Source: Agrocybe praecox (lineage: Eukaryota > Basidiomycota > Agaricomycetes > Agaricales > Agrocybaceae). From it: 64,000 nt of DNA. Shown in pieces: positions 1 to 10,942 of the stretch. The position numbers and the translations under genes were made by a program. The stretch is from positions 1,562,501 through 1,626,500 of the forward strand of contig OZ024848.1 of the NCBI GenBank assembly GCA_964017145.1, read 5' to 3'. The notes beneath the pieces were generated by a model. That model was not told where the DNA came from and made no database searches. It was given only the letters and a program-made list of their open reading frames with translations. Numbering within the stretch: the stretch's first letter is position 1; every line of letters begins with the position of its first letter.

Positions 1-594
1 TCTTGACTTTTTCGTCTTGACTTGTTGTCCTCTTGCTCAAAAATGACCATGTACCTATCTTTGGAATTTGTATAGAAATCTTGCATGATCATGAAGTATT
101 CTTTAACCATAACTTTTACATGATAGATTCAATTGCGAGACGTGCGCCCAGGTGTAATAATACTTATAACATTGACACTAAGCTTATACACCCACAAAGT
201 TCTAAAAAAAAACAATCGCCACTATGCTACATTTCATTTCACCGTGGCTCAAGGAAAGTGCTCGAGCAACAACCGACCGATTCGGTAGAGGCTTCGAAGC
301 CTACGCTCTCGGACATTCAGGAAAAACCGCTCTCCGACCGGGTTTCAAGTAATCAAGGACTTGAAATCCGACAAAACATTCGGCGCTCGGCGCTCAGTAA
401 TTGGCTGTTGATGCGCTCTCCAAGTTGTCATTATTCTCTTGGAAATAGTTTGTAAGTCTGGTGTTTCAAGTGTGTTCAAACTAGGATTCTCCCCTATATT
501 AACACGACAAGTTGCGGGCCAAGAAAGCTATAACGCCCATATACATTGAGAGTACTACTGACCACAGCAAATCCAATACATATAATAAAAAAAC
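1..594. other. Intergenic, no supported gene
   Basis: An open frame of 140 codons at 33-455 (+) has no recognisable motif, low-complexity composition and no splice continuation, so I do not call it. The last 30 bases before 595 are A/T rich and probably form the 5' leader of the next gene. Confidence 0.5.
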
Positions 595-1758
595 ATGTCC
601 GACACGGTCTCCTTTGACGCCGAGGGACCTTACCCTCTAATAACAATTACCACCAACACCTACGACTTCCACGACCCCGAAAAACTCTCTCAATGGTTCT
701 CCACCGAGCTCGCTCTATCGCACAACGTCGTCCTGCGCGCGCTCAACTCGATCTGGCTAAACGCGCCCCTCGTCGCGCCAGAGGACGTCCGGGACTTTGC
801 AGGATACGGGCTCACATGCGCCTCGATGATTCGTGCGACGCACCAGGAAGTCCAGGAAAAAGTCGTCTTTCCGCGCTTACAGGAGACGCAGAAGTTGAAG
901 GAATATTCGAAGTCGAAGCTTGACATGCGCGCGAACGTCGTGCAGCATTTGGAGTTTGAGAAACCGCTCGACGCGTTTGAGAAGTACCTCCGGGATGTAC
1001 ATGATGGGAAGCAGGAATACGATAGTGAGAAGGTATTACGCCTTCGAGCAGAGCTGGGCGTCAAGCTCGTTGAGCATCTGCATTCGGAAGTAGGTGTTTG
1101 GAATTATATGTGAAGTACTTCTCGATTGTTTACATGCATCCGCTTGTTTCCAGCCTCTGACGCTTAGCCCCAACAAGCTGCACGACCTTTCAAAAGAAGA
1201 ATTAAAAGATTTAGCCCACAGTATGTACTACTTACCTTCCACGTTCTTGACTATTACAAACGCCACAACAGGGATAGACGAGCACAACAGGGATCGCTGG
1301 AAGGACACGCACACCTTGATTCCTTTTATGATAACGAACCACCATAAAGAAGACGCTCCAGACTGGGTAAAGATCATCGGGCTTTTATCGGAACAATTAA
1401 CCAATACCATTTACTTACAGCCTATCGTACCCTCGTCATTGCGCTGGGTCGTCAACCACGTCGGTTTCCAGCTCCACCGCAAGTAAGTGCCATCACCACC
1501 ATATTTACCCACTCTCCACATCGCGTTCGTCGCGTTCGGGTGATCATCGTTCCTGTGCTCGTTCTGATTCACGTTTGCATATACATCAGCTACTGGAAAT
1601 TCTCTCCTTACACAGAATCAGGAGAGTTCCAAACATACTACCACGACGCGGAGACACATCACGAGGACGAATCAGACTCTTCGATGTCGACCTTCACGTT
1701 GAAGTTGTTGCCTTCAAAAGACCATATACCGATCCATTCAGAAGCACGGCACCACTAA
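595..1758 (+). CDS. Hemerythrin-like (HHE) domain protein
   Basis: Five exons: 595-1089, 1154-1220, 1272-1366, 1421-1482, 1590-1758, giving 295 aa. The first exon carries an alpha-helical four-helix-bundle pattern with spaced His/Glu (HNVVLR near residue 43, THQEVQEKVVFP near 85, VEHLHSE near 160), the arrangement of fungal hemerythrin/HHE-cation-binding proteins. Later exons add RWKDTHTLIPFMITNHH and a WVVNHVGFQLHR segment. Hemerythrin folds bind a di-iron centre, but the ligands here are not all assigned, so metal or oxygen binding is inferred. There is no signal peptide or membrane anchor, so it is probably cytosolic. The start is the first ATG after an A-rich leader. All four introns are 51-107 bases with GT-AG ends and keep frame. 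Family call likely; exact role unknown. Confidence 0.72.
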
Positions 1759-2137
1759 TGTATTCTTCAGTTGTAGGATTCAATACGAGTAGTAGCAGAA
1801 GCAGGCGATGAGACAATCAATATACGATCTGTTCAAAACCGAAGTCGACATAATTTATTAGTATAATTTATAGCGCCCAATATTTCTTACGGATAATATA
1901 ACAGATAAACACATCTTCCGCGCCCATTCCTTCTACGTTCCAAGCGACCCCCACGAGCTATTCCGACAGCACAGCATTTTCCAAAGATTCGCCAGCTGAA
2001 GGTTGCCGATACTGGTCTCAACGAACAAAAAAGGTTTGCAATTGTCAGCGGCAATTATAATAATTTTGATAGTACATGGAAGGGGTATACAGAGCTGTTT
2101 ACTGCATCAAAACGAAAGGCAGTAAAAAGAAAATAAT
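1759..2137. other. Convergent intergenic stretch
   Basis: This 379-base stretch lies between two convergent stops. It should hold the 3' UTRs of the HHE gene and SEC11. No motif or repeat was noted. Confidence 0.5.
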
Positions 2138-3029
2138 TTACTCTCTCTGTATCAGAGCTAGAAGTCCCAACCCGCCGAGTAACGCGTACTTTAGCTGGGG
2201 GAAGTCATTCTGTCGGCGAGGACAAAGAAGATCCATGTCAGAAAATGAGATTACAGCGTAAAACGAAGACGAAACGACTTACCATGGCGATGGTGACATA
2301 TCCAACGTAAGGCAGGAATCTGTAACGACAAGACAAGATCCGGATGAACGCTGAAAGGTGGAGCAAAGAGAAGAATCAAAACTCACCCTCTAACCTTCCC
2401 TACGATATGTTTCCGCTCTAGCCATTCTAAACCCTGATACAGCTCAATATCATCCACATAGTTGTTGTCGCCCTTCGTTAACAACCGTTGGTGGTCCAGC
2501 GTCACCACCGTCGTGTCCTGTGCAGGGGCACTATCGTCCTTATTCTTCTTCGATGCCTTTGTCTTTGCCTTCTTCGGTGAGACGTCGTGGGTCTCTAGCA
2601 CACGATGGACGATAGGGATGTCAGCTCCGGGGATCTTGTACACGGTGATGTCACCCGTTTGGTACCGCTGGTTTGGCGGGTTGGTGAGGAAGAGCAAGTC
2701 ACCGCGATAGAATGCAGGTTCCATTGAACCACTAATGAAGTTCCAACTGTTTCAATAACTAATTTTCAATGAAATGAAATGCAAATACATACCTTAGCAC
2801 CACGACGATGGGTGATTCCGAATTCGTGATGATCCCCAGGCCTTTCCAGATCATCAAACCAGAAGCAATAACAGAAGCAAAGTTGAGGACTTGTAATAGC
2901 ACCTATAGTGATTTTCAAAGGGAAAATAATGTTAAGGACGGGTTTTGTTCCATATAATTTCTAGGGGACTGAAACACTTACATGACGGAATCCCAACCGC
3001 TTGAACGCCTTTAATTCTTCAGTAAACAT
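2138..3029 (-). CDS. SEC11: Signal peptidase complex catalytic subunit SEC11
   Basis: Exons on the minus strand: 3029-2982, 2902-2793, 2731-2387, 2319-2283, 2209-2138; 203 aa. It cleaves signal peptides from proteins entering the ER. The N-terminus ([20 protein letters not shown]) and the single transmembrane segment ([17 protein letters not shown]) are typical. The catalytic Ser sits in SGSMEP (Ser55), the eukaryotic His replaces the bacterial Lys in VHRVLE (His95), and the acidic box is GDNNYVDD (about 140-147). A Lys/Ser/Ala-rich insert of about 20 residues lies between the His and Asp boxes and lengthens the protein beyond the roughly 167 aa of yeast Sec11. The C-terminus ends in a hydrophobic [12 protein letters not shown] segment. 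It is convergent with the HHE gene. Confidence 0.96.
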
Positions 3030-3804
3030 TGTCAAGGTGGACGTGGAAAGACGTCGAAGAATTGGCGCCGCAGTGAGGAGAGAGTTGTCAGAGAAGAGGG
3101 ATAGTCGAGATGAGATTTATGAGAAACAGGTTTTGGGGAGTGGGGGACGACGAAATACGCTTGGGGTGACACGTTACAAGCTATATGTCACGTTACCCTT
3201 GACGCGCTCCACGTGGCAGAAGCCTCTAAGCAAGTCCGTCGACTGCGTCATTGCCAACTGGACGATTGATTATCTTAAATAGAGTAGGAAGGAAATAATG
3301 AACTTCATTTATCTTCAGTCAGCGCTACCGTCTATGATAGTAATATTTCTGCACAAGCATCCTGTAACTTCAAACATATCGGTGGATGACGCAGACATTC
3401 TTTCCAAAGTACCAAAGTATAAGAGTTCACGGAACATCCTGAAATCACTTTGATTTTGAACATGGGTATGGGGCCAGTGTGGATATCATTCAATCTAAGC
3501 AAGTGACGTCCAACTCGTAGTGCTAAAAGGATGGATGACTCATAGTCACATCACAAAATTCTTGAGCACAAGTTCCGGATGCGAAAAGCCTGGATCATAG
3601 AATTGAATTGGGCGTATGGGCAAGCATGTAGCGTATGCGTATGCGAGGGTAATGATGTTGCAGGAAGAAAAAGCAATAAAAAAGCGAAAAAGACAGCGCC
3701 CAACCAACTGCCCGATTGACAACACGGCTCTATCCTATTATCGACGCCAGCAAAATACAATTGACGGGTGGCCGTCAAGATGATGAACATGGAAGGGGAA
3801 TCTT
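3030..3804. other. SEC11 upstream region and RPS30 3' flank
   Basis: 775 bases between the SEC11 start and the RPS30 stop, both on the minus strand. A minus-strand frame at 3551-3790 has no support from motifs or splice signals. No repeat seen. Confidence 0.4.
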
Positions 3805-4324
3805 TTACTTCTCGGGGTTGGGGTTCCTATAAGAGATTACGTAGTCAGCAAAAGAATCGAAAAGAAACACAAAATATGAATGGATGGAGTCAGATAGGAG
3901 CGAAAGACTTTAGATGCTAAGTATCAACATGAGAGTTTCAGTGTGAACTATGCGTGTTTTTGGATATCATCACACAAGCGGAGGCAAAAAAACAAGGATT
4001 TGAAAATGAAAAAGGACACTCACATTCTCCTCTTGCCGCCTGGCAGGGTGGTAACGTTCACGAAGCTGCAGAATCGACCGATTATCAGTTTCCCGCCCAA
4101 AAAATCCCAAAATTCAACGAAACGCACCGGCGGTTGTAAAGAATGCGCTTCTTAGCACGACCCTTGGGGGTCTTTTTCTTCTCTTGCTTGTCGACCTTTG
4201 GTGTCTGGGACTTGACTTTACCAGCGCGGGCGAGGGAGCCGTGAACTATCCGAGTGCAGAGGGCATGGTGTCGTTAGAAAACGCTCAGCTGTACGATGAA
4301 CAAAGGTTCAGTACCTTTTCCCAT
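3805..4324 (-). CDS. RPS30: 40S ribosomal protein S30 (eS30)
   Basis: Four exons: 4324-4315 (only 10 bases, Met-Gly-Lys plus one base), 4245-4128, 4065-4024, 3826-3805; 63 aa, exactly the length of yeast Rps30. The product reads [20 protein letters not shown], then a Lys-rich stretch, [18 protein letters not shown] and the end RRMNPNPEK. It is a small-subunit protein; the fungal form has no ubiquitin-like fusion, as here. The short last exon restores the conserved MNPxP end; stopping at the in-frame TGA just after exon 3 would lose it. The gene is divergent from MCU with 189 bases between the start codons. Confidence 0.97.
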
Positions 4325-4513
4325 GTTGTCTTGAGGATGCGGTTGTCGTTGTAGGCGGTGATGAGAGATGACTGAAAACTGTACAGTTTCGTAAATTAAG
4401 GTTCCGCCAACTGCCGGTTCCATCAGCGTGATCGGCTGATTACCCGATTGGACTTGACTGGACAACTATGACGTCGTGCTCTGGGGAAGAAATGCGCTGC
4501 ACGACTTATCCTT
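4325..4513. promoter_or_regulatory. Divergent promoter between RPS30 and MCU
   Basis: 189 bases separate the start codons of a ribosomal protein gene and the mitochondrial calcium uniporter, so both core promoters must fit here. No clear TATA element is visible on either strand. Confidence 0.5.
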
Positions 4514-6086
4514 ATGTTTTCTTCTAACAAACGTCTTGTGAGCACGACATACGCTCTTTTAAAGCACTCTAGCTCAACAGCGTCAAGAATTTCCAAATAC
4601 TGGTACTCAGGAGGCCTGAATAAGGAGGTTAATGTATCCCATTCCCACTTTATCGCAGAAGCTTCCCCAAGGACGAGATGGGATAACGAAAGAATGAAAT
4701 CTAGACGGGCACTTGGGAGAAATGACGAGTTTGAAGGAGTCACAGATACCAGAGGTCTGCTTCATGCTTTATATTCTCATGGTTCAATCTGACATATAGT
4801 TCCAGGCAAATTGTCGCCAACTTCTTCCCATTTATTCAAGTTAATACTGCCTCTTGGAAGTATATCTCATCCTTCCAACTCAAAAAAGGAACCAGATGAA
4901 AAGGGCCATAAAGAAACACCATCGGTACCACCAACCGTCATCCTTCTCCATCCTTCTCAGCCTCTATCCCATGCCAGCGAGCTCATCCGCGGGTCTCTAT
5001 CGCCCGCAACGCCGTCTATATCATTCCGAAGCACAACATCCAAAGGACAGGTTTTTCAATGGTCCGACTCAACCGACTTAGGAGACTTCGTCCGCGACGC
5101 AGCACGTTCCGCCGAGTTCACCATTTGCATATCTTACGGCCCCAAAGCTGCTAGGAAACGCGTTCTTCCTGTGACAGACGAAAACTCGCGTTTCGTCGAA
5201 ATAGACAGAGACCAAGAAGCGAAGGAGGCCAAAGACGAAGGCATCATAGAGACATATATAACCGTCACAGTGCCGACATTTGCTGATAGGACCCGATTTC
5301 TGCGAAGGAGACTAGAAGTTATAGAGGCTAACTTGCGCGAAATGGAGGAACTCAAAGCAAAATGTGACGAAGATGCACATGCAGGGGCGCGTAAGATGGC
5401 AATTGGAGGCTTTGGAATGCTTGTCGTATATTGGGCCACCGTCGCAAGGTTGACTTTTTGGGATTTTGGATGGTATGTTGCTCGATTTATTTTATTCATA
5501 CAAGGCTACTAACTGAATGATAACTAGGGACATAATGGAACCCGTTACCTATCTATCGGGTTTGTCTATGGTGATCCTTGGGTATCTCTGGTCAGTTTCA
5601 CTTCAGTTTCTATGCTCACATATCAAAAAGCTCATTCATCTATCAAGGTTTCTCTACCGCGGCCGCGAAGTTTCCTACACATCCGTCCTAGCAAGCAGCG
5701 TATCGGCTCGCCGCGAGGCATTATACAAAACCCGTGGCCTGGACATCGAACGCTGGATTGACATCGTTAGCGAACGCAAAGCCTTACGAGCAGAAATTGG
5801 AAGAATCGCACAAGACTATGAAGGCGATGAGGGGAAAGAAAATGAAGAGGAATTCGATCTGCAGGGCAAAAACACTGAATCTGAATTGTCATCCGAAGAT
5901 ACCACTATGGACGAGCACGATCCCGCATTGCTTAGCGGAAATCGAAAGAATGGAAAGGGAAAGCGCAGAGATACCATCGGTGCTAGCCATAGTTCAGAAG
6001 ACTTGAAATATGAAGATGTAGACGCGGATGAGCAGAAGGGCAAGAAAGCAGCCAGGAACGAGGATAATAACAATAAAGGACACTGA
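4514..6086 (+). CDS. MCU: Mitochondrial calcium uniporter pore subunit (MCU)
   Basis: Exons 4514-4754, 4806-5472, 5528-5590, 5648-6086; 469 aa. The Ser/Arg/Lys-rich, acid-poor N-terminus looks like a mitochondrial presequence. A matrix N-terminal domain follows (GKLSPTSSHLFKLILPL onward), then a coiled coil (ADRTRFLRRRLEVIEANLRE), TM1 (MLVVYWATVARLTFW), the selectivity-filter motif WDIMEP (303-308), TM2 (VTYLSGLSMVILGYLWFLY) and REVSYTSVLASSVSARREALY. The DIME acidic ring carries calcium through the inner membrane; fungal MCUs can conduct without EMRE. The tail (about 380-469) is acidic, Lys-rich and low complexity. The first exon is needed because no ATG opens the second exon in frame. The first intron has a GTCTGC donor and a good CTGAC branch site. 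Confidence 0.95.
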
Positions 6087-6176
6087 TACATATTCAATCA
6101 TCCATACCACTCTGTATTTAAAATTTTAATATAACGACATAAATTATAGTATTGCTGTTCAGACATCTACGCTTGA

Positions 6177-9079
6177 CTATGACCACAATGCCTGGGCCAC
6201 TTTGACAACGTCCACCATTTCCTGGACGTCATGTACTCGCACGATCAACGCCTCTTGTTGAACAGCACATGTAACCGCAGCTGCTGTGGCCCAAGACCGT
6301 TCTTTCGGCTCAGTTTGTCTTCCAAATGGGCCCTGTGCAAGGATGGTTCCCAAGAACGACTTCCTGGAGGTCCCAATAAGCTGCGGGTAACCCACCAAAG
6401 GGTTTCGATACGGTTTAGGTCCTACACACGATTGATTGGGTATGTCAAAAAGGACCATAAGTCAAACTCGATTGGCATACATACCTCCAACCAAAACATC
6501 CGCAACGACCTCTTTCCCATTCCTCAGTAGCTCCAAATTGCCTTGCAGGCTCTTGCTGAAGCCCACTCCGGGGTCGACGATGACGAGCCATCTCCTCACG
6601 CCTCCCTTACCACGCACAATTTTATCGACTTTGTGACCAAGTTCGACGTGAACACCTTCGAGCGTGGCTGGGCCATCATTATCACTTCCACCACCGGCAC
6701 CATTCGCACCAAGAACGTAATCATACTGGCTATAATCTTTGTTCTTCCCAGCATCTCCCCTCGAATGCATCAAAACGACGGGTGCGACGTATTTCCTAGC
6801 GAGAGCTTTCATCTTCTCCATCGACTCCTCCTCTGCCTCTTTGTCCTCCTCTGAAACCAGCGGCCATGAGGAATGGCTACCAGAAAAAGCGTATACGTCG
6901 TTTATACAATTTGCACCGGCTCTAAGAGCAGCCTCAGCAACCTGCCATCGGAATGTGTCCACGCTGATGAGCACATTCATCACTTTTTGGATAGTGTTGT
7001 CGTCTGTCACAGAAGATGACGAACCAGTCGAGGCCGAGAGGATACTCTTCAACGCCTCCGCATCCCGAATCGCATTGATAGCAGGCACTACTCGTTCGAT
7101 CTCATCGGTGACGCTAACGAACGCAGCACCAGGACGCGTCGAATAACCACCGATGTCAACTATAGTCGCACCCACAGACACAGAAGAGCAGGCGTATTGG
7201 AGGGCAGCGGGTAACGCGTCGTGTTGTGCACCGTCTGAGAACGAGTCAGGGGTCGTGTTGAGTGTTGCCATTACATTGGTTCTGCGAAGTCCTGGTTGCT
7301 GAGTTATTGAAGGATGTATGATGGAAGGGTATTTCCAGTAGGTCAAAGTGTCCGGGATGTCTGATGGTGATGAACTGTTTATTTGGGACGAAGTGGAAGA
7401 GGAAATCGGCAATCGAGGGAATGGGATCACTTTGTTCATTGGAGCACTAGAGGGTGTCCACACTTCTCTGAAAAGCGTCGCTATGCTCTTCTTCAGGATA
7501 GGATGGACATAATCAGGGATCATGCTTTTTGGAGAAAGTATCCTCAGTGGTGACGACACAGACGAAAGAAAAGATACGTACTCATTCAGAGGTCTCAATA
7601 CAAACTCTCTTTCTTGAACCCTGGGATGTGGTACAACCAATTCGCCTTCAACATCTTCAGGGTCTTTATCAATCGGACGAGTGTCAATGATCCTATCGTC
7701 GTAAAATACAACGTCAAGATCGACTGCTCGTGGACCATTGCGTATCGACGGTACTCTCCCTACTGTCAACTCAATCTGCTTCAGCAACCGTAGCAGCGCA
7801 ATTGGTGCTAAGTTAGTTTCCACCTTGACATGAAAAAGATCAGACCCCGAAAAGACGCAACAAAAGATTGACGTACCATGCACGCGCAATTAATAAACGA
7901 AGGTTGATCGGTTACATACATTGGAGCAGATTCATATAAGAAAGACGTGTTCACAACAGTAACAAAAGGATCCATGTCATCTCCGCCTAATAATTCATCA
8001 GGCTTTTCAAGTAAGCGTAGAGCATACTCTATATTCTTGAATGAATCGCCAAGGTTGGACCCAAGCGCGATTGCAACAGTATGAGGCTTGTCGTCGTGTT
8101 CTACTGCAACTGCAATGTCTTCGATGGCGTCAGCATCAGGACAGGCATCGTTCATTGGATAATTGTCGAAAGTGCGCAAGACCTCTACTTCGGCGGCCTT
8201 TGCTAGTACCAGGGCAGAAGGTTTTGCAACTCTCGCTATGACAATCGGGGAATGGTCGAACGATCTCAGCAACGACAACGTTCCCGACGCAACAAATGAT
8301 GTCAAAGCCTCCAGGGTATAATAGTTCGAGGATGAGATTTCCTTTACAAACGCGTTAGAATTAAATGGCCGATTCTACTTATAATATAACTCACCCCGTA
8401 GATAGTTTGAATAATAGAGCGAACGTCGATCCAATCTTGCGGAGATAGCCCCTGTTCCCCAGTGTCAATCGATAGATTGACCACGACATCTTGCTTTTCC
8501 AAACGCTCGGAAACTTCAACGCCGACGATCACAGGGCATAACATATCTTCTACGACATGTTTGATTCGTTGGGGCGTCCATGAACCATCAGAAGAGAACC
8601 TCGCGAAATGCTCGACAGAAACAGCTTTGCTATGCAAAGGTGGCTTCAACTGCTTGACTTTGACATGTACTTCCAAGCCGTCCAAGATGTCCGATAGAGA
8701 AGAAAACGTTCCCAGTACGTTGCAAATGTGTCGCGAAAGATCCTGAAGACACAAGAAACTATTTTCATCTTTTCGATGCATCACCACATCCCTAAGATGT
8801 TTCGCAATGTCCGCGTAGTTGATAGAATGTTCGAGTTCGTCTGACTGCGCTGTTTCTGCTACGTCGTGAAATATCGAAAGAGAAATCGACACGGGTTGTT
8901 CTACGGGTTTCTGGGCGTCTAATGGCCATTGCGCTCCACTGTAAAGATAAACTAGAAGGACAAGATCATTGATTCTGATTGTGTCGTAATTTTTGTAGGC
9001 TGGGCTGATATTGTGAATACATCGAAGAAATGAGTCCAAAGGCAACTCACTCTGAGGATGTATTCTTTTTTGTAGCCAT
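6177..9079 (-). CDS. FOL1: Trifunctional folate synthesis enzyme FOL1 (DHNA-HPPK-DHPS)
   Basis: Exons 9079-9051, 9004-8395, 8341-7877, 7823-6485, 6421-6177; 895 aa. One polypeptide carries three consecutive steps of dihydropteroate synthesis. Two dihydroneopterin aldolase-like repeats cover about residues 10-245 (DTIRINDLVLL; second copy VSVEHFARFSSDGSW onward). The HPPK domain has ALGSNLGDS (305-313) and GPRAVDLDVVFYDD (about 398). Dihydropteroate synthase has NTTPDSFSDG (547-556), VDIGGYSTRPGA, SVDTFRWQVAE, DPGVGFSK and GTSRKSFLG. DHPS is the sulfonamide target. The stop lies 90 bases from the convergent MCU stop. A low-complexity linker joins HPPK to DHPS. The start, in a 29-base first exon, is the only ATG that splices in frame to the aldolase domain. 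Confidence 0.95.
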
Positions 9080-9201
9080 GTTGGCAGAAAGTGTCGGCAC
9101 TGCTCGTGATGGTTCTGTCCGAGTTCTGTAGAAACTTCAAGAAAACGTCGAAATCAATTAACGCGCATTACGTAATCCTACTGTTCCTCCCCAATTCCAT
9201 C
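9080..9201. promoter_or_regulatory. Divergent promoter between FOL1 and EMC2
   Basis: Only 122 bases separate the two start codons, so this is a shared bidirectional promoter. No TATA box is evident. Confidence 0.5.
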
Positions 9202-10375
9202 ATGTCCTTGCAACCCTCGCTCGAGAAACTCGCGTCATTCCGCAAAAACAGCATTCGGGAGTCCCAGGAAACATTCAAGCAAGGACTGGAAGTGCTCAAG
9301 TCAGGAGCATCTGTTAACCTTGGTGACGAAAGTAAGATATCCGACCCAATTATTGCTTAACACGTCACTAACGATATATGGCGTTCAACTTTAGGTTGGG
9401 CATTTCTCGAACAGCTTGCCCTAGCTGCTATAGATGTAAATCGTTTGGACATTGCCGACGTGAGCTCTCCTTACGAACTCGTAAAGGTCGCTCTTTGACA
9501 TTAACGGAAGGTTGTTACACATTAGCAATGCCTCCAGCAATTAGGCGATAAGTTCTCCGCGTCACCAAGGGTTGATGTTCTTACTGGCATCCGAATGGAG
9601 GCGACAGAGTCACCCAGCACAGTACTCAGCTACTATGACGAGCTGCTACAAGCTAATTCTTCGAACGCGGTAGGGTCCACCGATAAAATGGAATTGCAGA
9701 ATGCTGAACGAAACACCCTTGTACAGGCCATTTGGAAACGGCGTATATCCGTTCTTCGACGTCTCGGGAAAGTGGAGAAGGCTGTGGAAGAATTGAATGA
9801 ATACCTGGACACTTTCTACACAGACGTAGAGGGGTGGCTGGAACTTGCCGACATGCATTCAGCTTGCAACCAGTACGTATTCATTGACTATTTCTTATAT
9901 TTCAATTCATGTTCATCGTTTGGCAGGTATAGCACTGCACTACAGGCGCTATCACACGCCCTCCTCCTGACTCCACAAAACCCCTTCACCTTCCTCCAAT
10001 TCGCAGAAACAGCCTATACAGCCGGTGACATACCCCTGGCCCTCAAGATGTTCCTAGTCGTCATTGATATGAATGAAAGTGAGGATGAGGATGCCATCCC
10101 CCTTGGAATATCCGTACGGGCCTGGTGGGGCACAAAGCTGGTATGGCCATCCTCAACTTATGGATGAACATATATCGTTACTAATTAAATTCTTCCAGTG
10201 CTCCCGAGCCCTTGTTTCCTCCAATGCGTCTCACGTATCACCGTCAAACACTCCTATCCCCAAGAACATTAACCTTATTGACGAACTCGCAACCGAACGA
10301 GTTTTGACTGCGTATAGCGGCGAACAAGGTATTCAGGCGCGGAGTCTGGTGTCAAGTTGGATGTCAGGGAGATGA
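9202..10375 (+). CDS. EMC2: ER membrane protein complex subunit 2 (TPR protein)
   Basis: Exons 9202-9331, 9395-9459, 9526-9872, 9927-10140, 10199-10375; 310 aa. EMC2 is the cytosolic scaffold of the EMC, which inserts tail-anchored and polytopic proteins into the ER membrane. The sequence is all-helical with TPR-like units: WAFLEQLALAAIDVNRLDIA, GKVEKAVEELNEYLDTFYTD, VEGWLELADMHSACNQYSTA, PFTFLQFAETAYTAGDIPLA. The early helix (SFRKNSIRESQETF) and the WLELADMH motif match EMC2 proteins. No signal peptide or TM segment, as expected. All introns keep frame and measure 54-66 bases. Confidence 0.9.
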
Positions 10376-10942
10376 TTTTTCCGTAATCCTCAACAAAAAC
10401 TCTATTTTTTATATACATACATATACCCAGTGTTGAAATCGGCTTGATGACTTAGTAATTCAGTGCGGTGACTCAGCCCGTTGTTGACGCACAATGTTGT
10501 AACCCGGTATGACATCGTCAGGATATGACCATATTCTCGTGTCTAGTGATTACTACATGACATTAAGGCACTGTTCTCAAATAAGCGCTAGCATTGCAGT
10601 CACGTAAATAATAATCAAAACGAGTAAGTATTGCCCAAGAAATTGCACAATATCGCCCGAATAGTTAAAGTCTGCCCCAATGGGACGACCCTTGAATAAA
10701 TGCTATCCCCCGAGTAATACACCACGGTAATATATTGTTCGCCACTTACATTGAACTCTGAGTACCGACTGCTCAAATTGGACGCTCAGAAAATAAGCGC
10801 TCAAAAAGGCTTGGCCTTGATATATTTGCAGTGCAAATTGGATTATCGATGGAAAGATTGACATAGGTATTATAACAGTTTATAGAACTCGAAGCCAGTA
10901 ATTAATCGTGATAAAACGTTGTCTGGTATATGGAGCTATCGT
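10376..10942. other. Intergenic, A/T-rich
   Basis: 567 bases between two convergent genes (EMC2 and the DUF6533-like gene). No gene, repeat or RNA structure recognised. Confidence 0.5.

Noticed and set aside
33..455. 140-codon plus-strand frame
   Set aside because: No motif, random composition, no splice continuation, and no conserved start context.
6739..7146. 135-codon plus-strand frame inside FOL1
   Set aside because: Antisense shadow of the well-supported dihydropteroate synthase exon.
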